IMG/VR virus record: IMGVR_UViG_3300036832_000803
Location: 1-64,000 of that record
Source of the DNA: a virus
Length of the DNA: 64,000 nucleotides
Direction: 5' to 3' (one strand)
Every line of letters starts with the position of its first letter. The first letter of the stretch is position 1. Made by a program: the position numbers and the translations under genes. Below are positions 63,945 to 64,000 of the stretch, in pieces. Under the pieces are notes generated by a model. The model was given only the letters and a program-made list of their open reading frames with translations. It was not told the origin of the DNA and made no database searches.

Positions 63945-64000
63945 GTTATCTCAATCTTTCGTCGCCGTACTTTTCGAACAACGCCGCACGTTCCTTATCC
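63945..64000 (-). CDS. C-terminal end of a further minus-strand gene, partial
   Basis: The frame enters from the window edge and ends in TAA at 63945-63947. Visible residues are DKERAALFEKYGDERLR. Too short for identification. Confidence 0.45.

Noticed and set aside
1-64000. CRISPR arrays, insertion sequences, rRNA
   Set aside because: No regular repeat-spacer pattern, transposase motifs or rRNA sequence seen.

Overview
The window is a stretch of a GC-rich temperate phage genome, most likely from an alphaproteobacterial host related to Bradyrhizobium, Afipia or Rhodopseudomonas. The host inference rests on composition and on phage copies of two alphaproteobacterial regulators (GcrA-like at 35 kb, GapR-like at 40.6 kb). 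Tail genes are contractile and Mu-like in content and order, but integration uses a tyrosine recombinase, so this is a mosaic myovirus and not a transposing phage. A 48-nt copy of the 3' half of a tRNA-Gln(CTG) lies between phage genes next to the integrase. It therefore looks like attP of a free or circular phage genome and not a prophage end. No capsid, portal or terminase gene is visible, so the genome continues beyond both ends.

Layout. 1-15.8 kb (+): late tail module: sheath end, tube, tail assembly chaperone with a -1 frameshift, tape measure, DNA circularisation-like proteins, hub, spike, gp46/gp47/gp48-like baseplate proteins, fibre, and three tandem collagen-like adhesins. 15.9-16.3 kb: a small gene between two near-identical terminators. 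16.4-30.3 kb (-): about 35 small, mostly overlapping accessory genes, many Cys-rich, with an XRE regulator. 30.4-32.4 kb: attP, putative Int arm sites, integrase and its small partner. 32.5-39.2 kb (-): a 563-aa orphan, an Acb2-like anti-CBASS protein, GcrA-like regulator, a tRNA-Leu-like gene, RecT and a YqaJ-type exonuclease. 39.3-40.5 kb: CI-like repressor and divergent Cro-like gene. 40.6-50.6 kb (+): early/replication genes: GapR-like, RuvC-like, MT-A70 methylase, primase-helicase, ASCH protein, HNH nuclease. 50.6-51.9 kb: non-coding G-rich DNA and a higBA toxin-antitoxin module bounded by direct repeats. 52-56.3 kb (+): methyltransferase, ParB-like, Trm1-like and lysis genes. 56.3-64 kb (-): second accessory operon with ParB, radical SAM and XRE genes.

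How it works together. A motif with half-sites GGTT and AACC separated by 2 nt occurs in the integrase, exonuclease, repressor and cro promoters, within the spacer or over the -10, with a one-mismatch copy at 29.15 kb. The CI-like protein probably controls lysogeny through it. RecT, exonuclease, RuvC and primase-helicase form the recombination/replication set. The endolysin with small membrane proteins forms the lysis set. Acb2, higBA and possibly the MT-A70 methylase look like defence or counter-defence functions. A second regulatory layer is suggested by a hairpin leader repeated in front of four genes at 59.8-63.9 kb.
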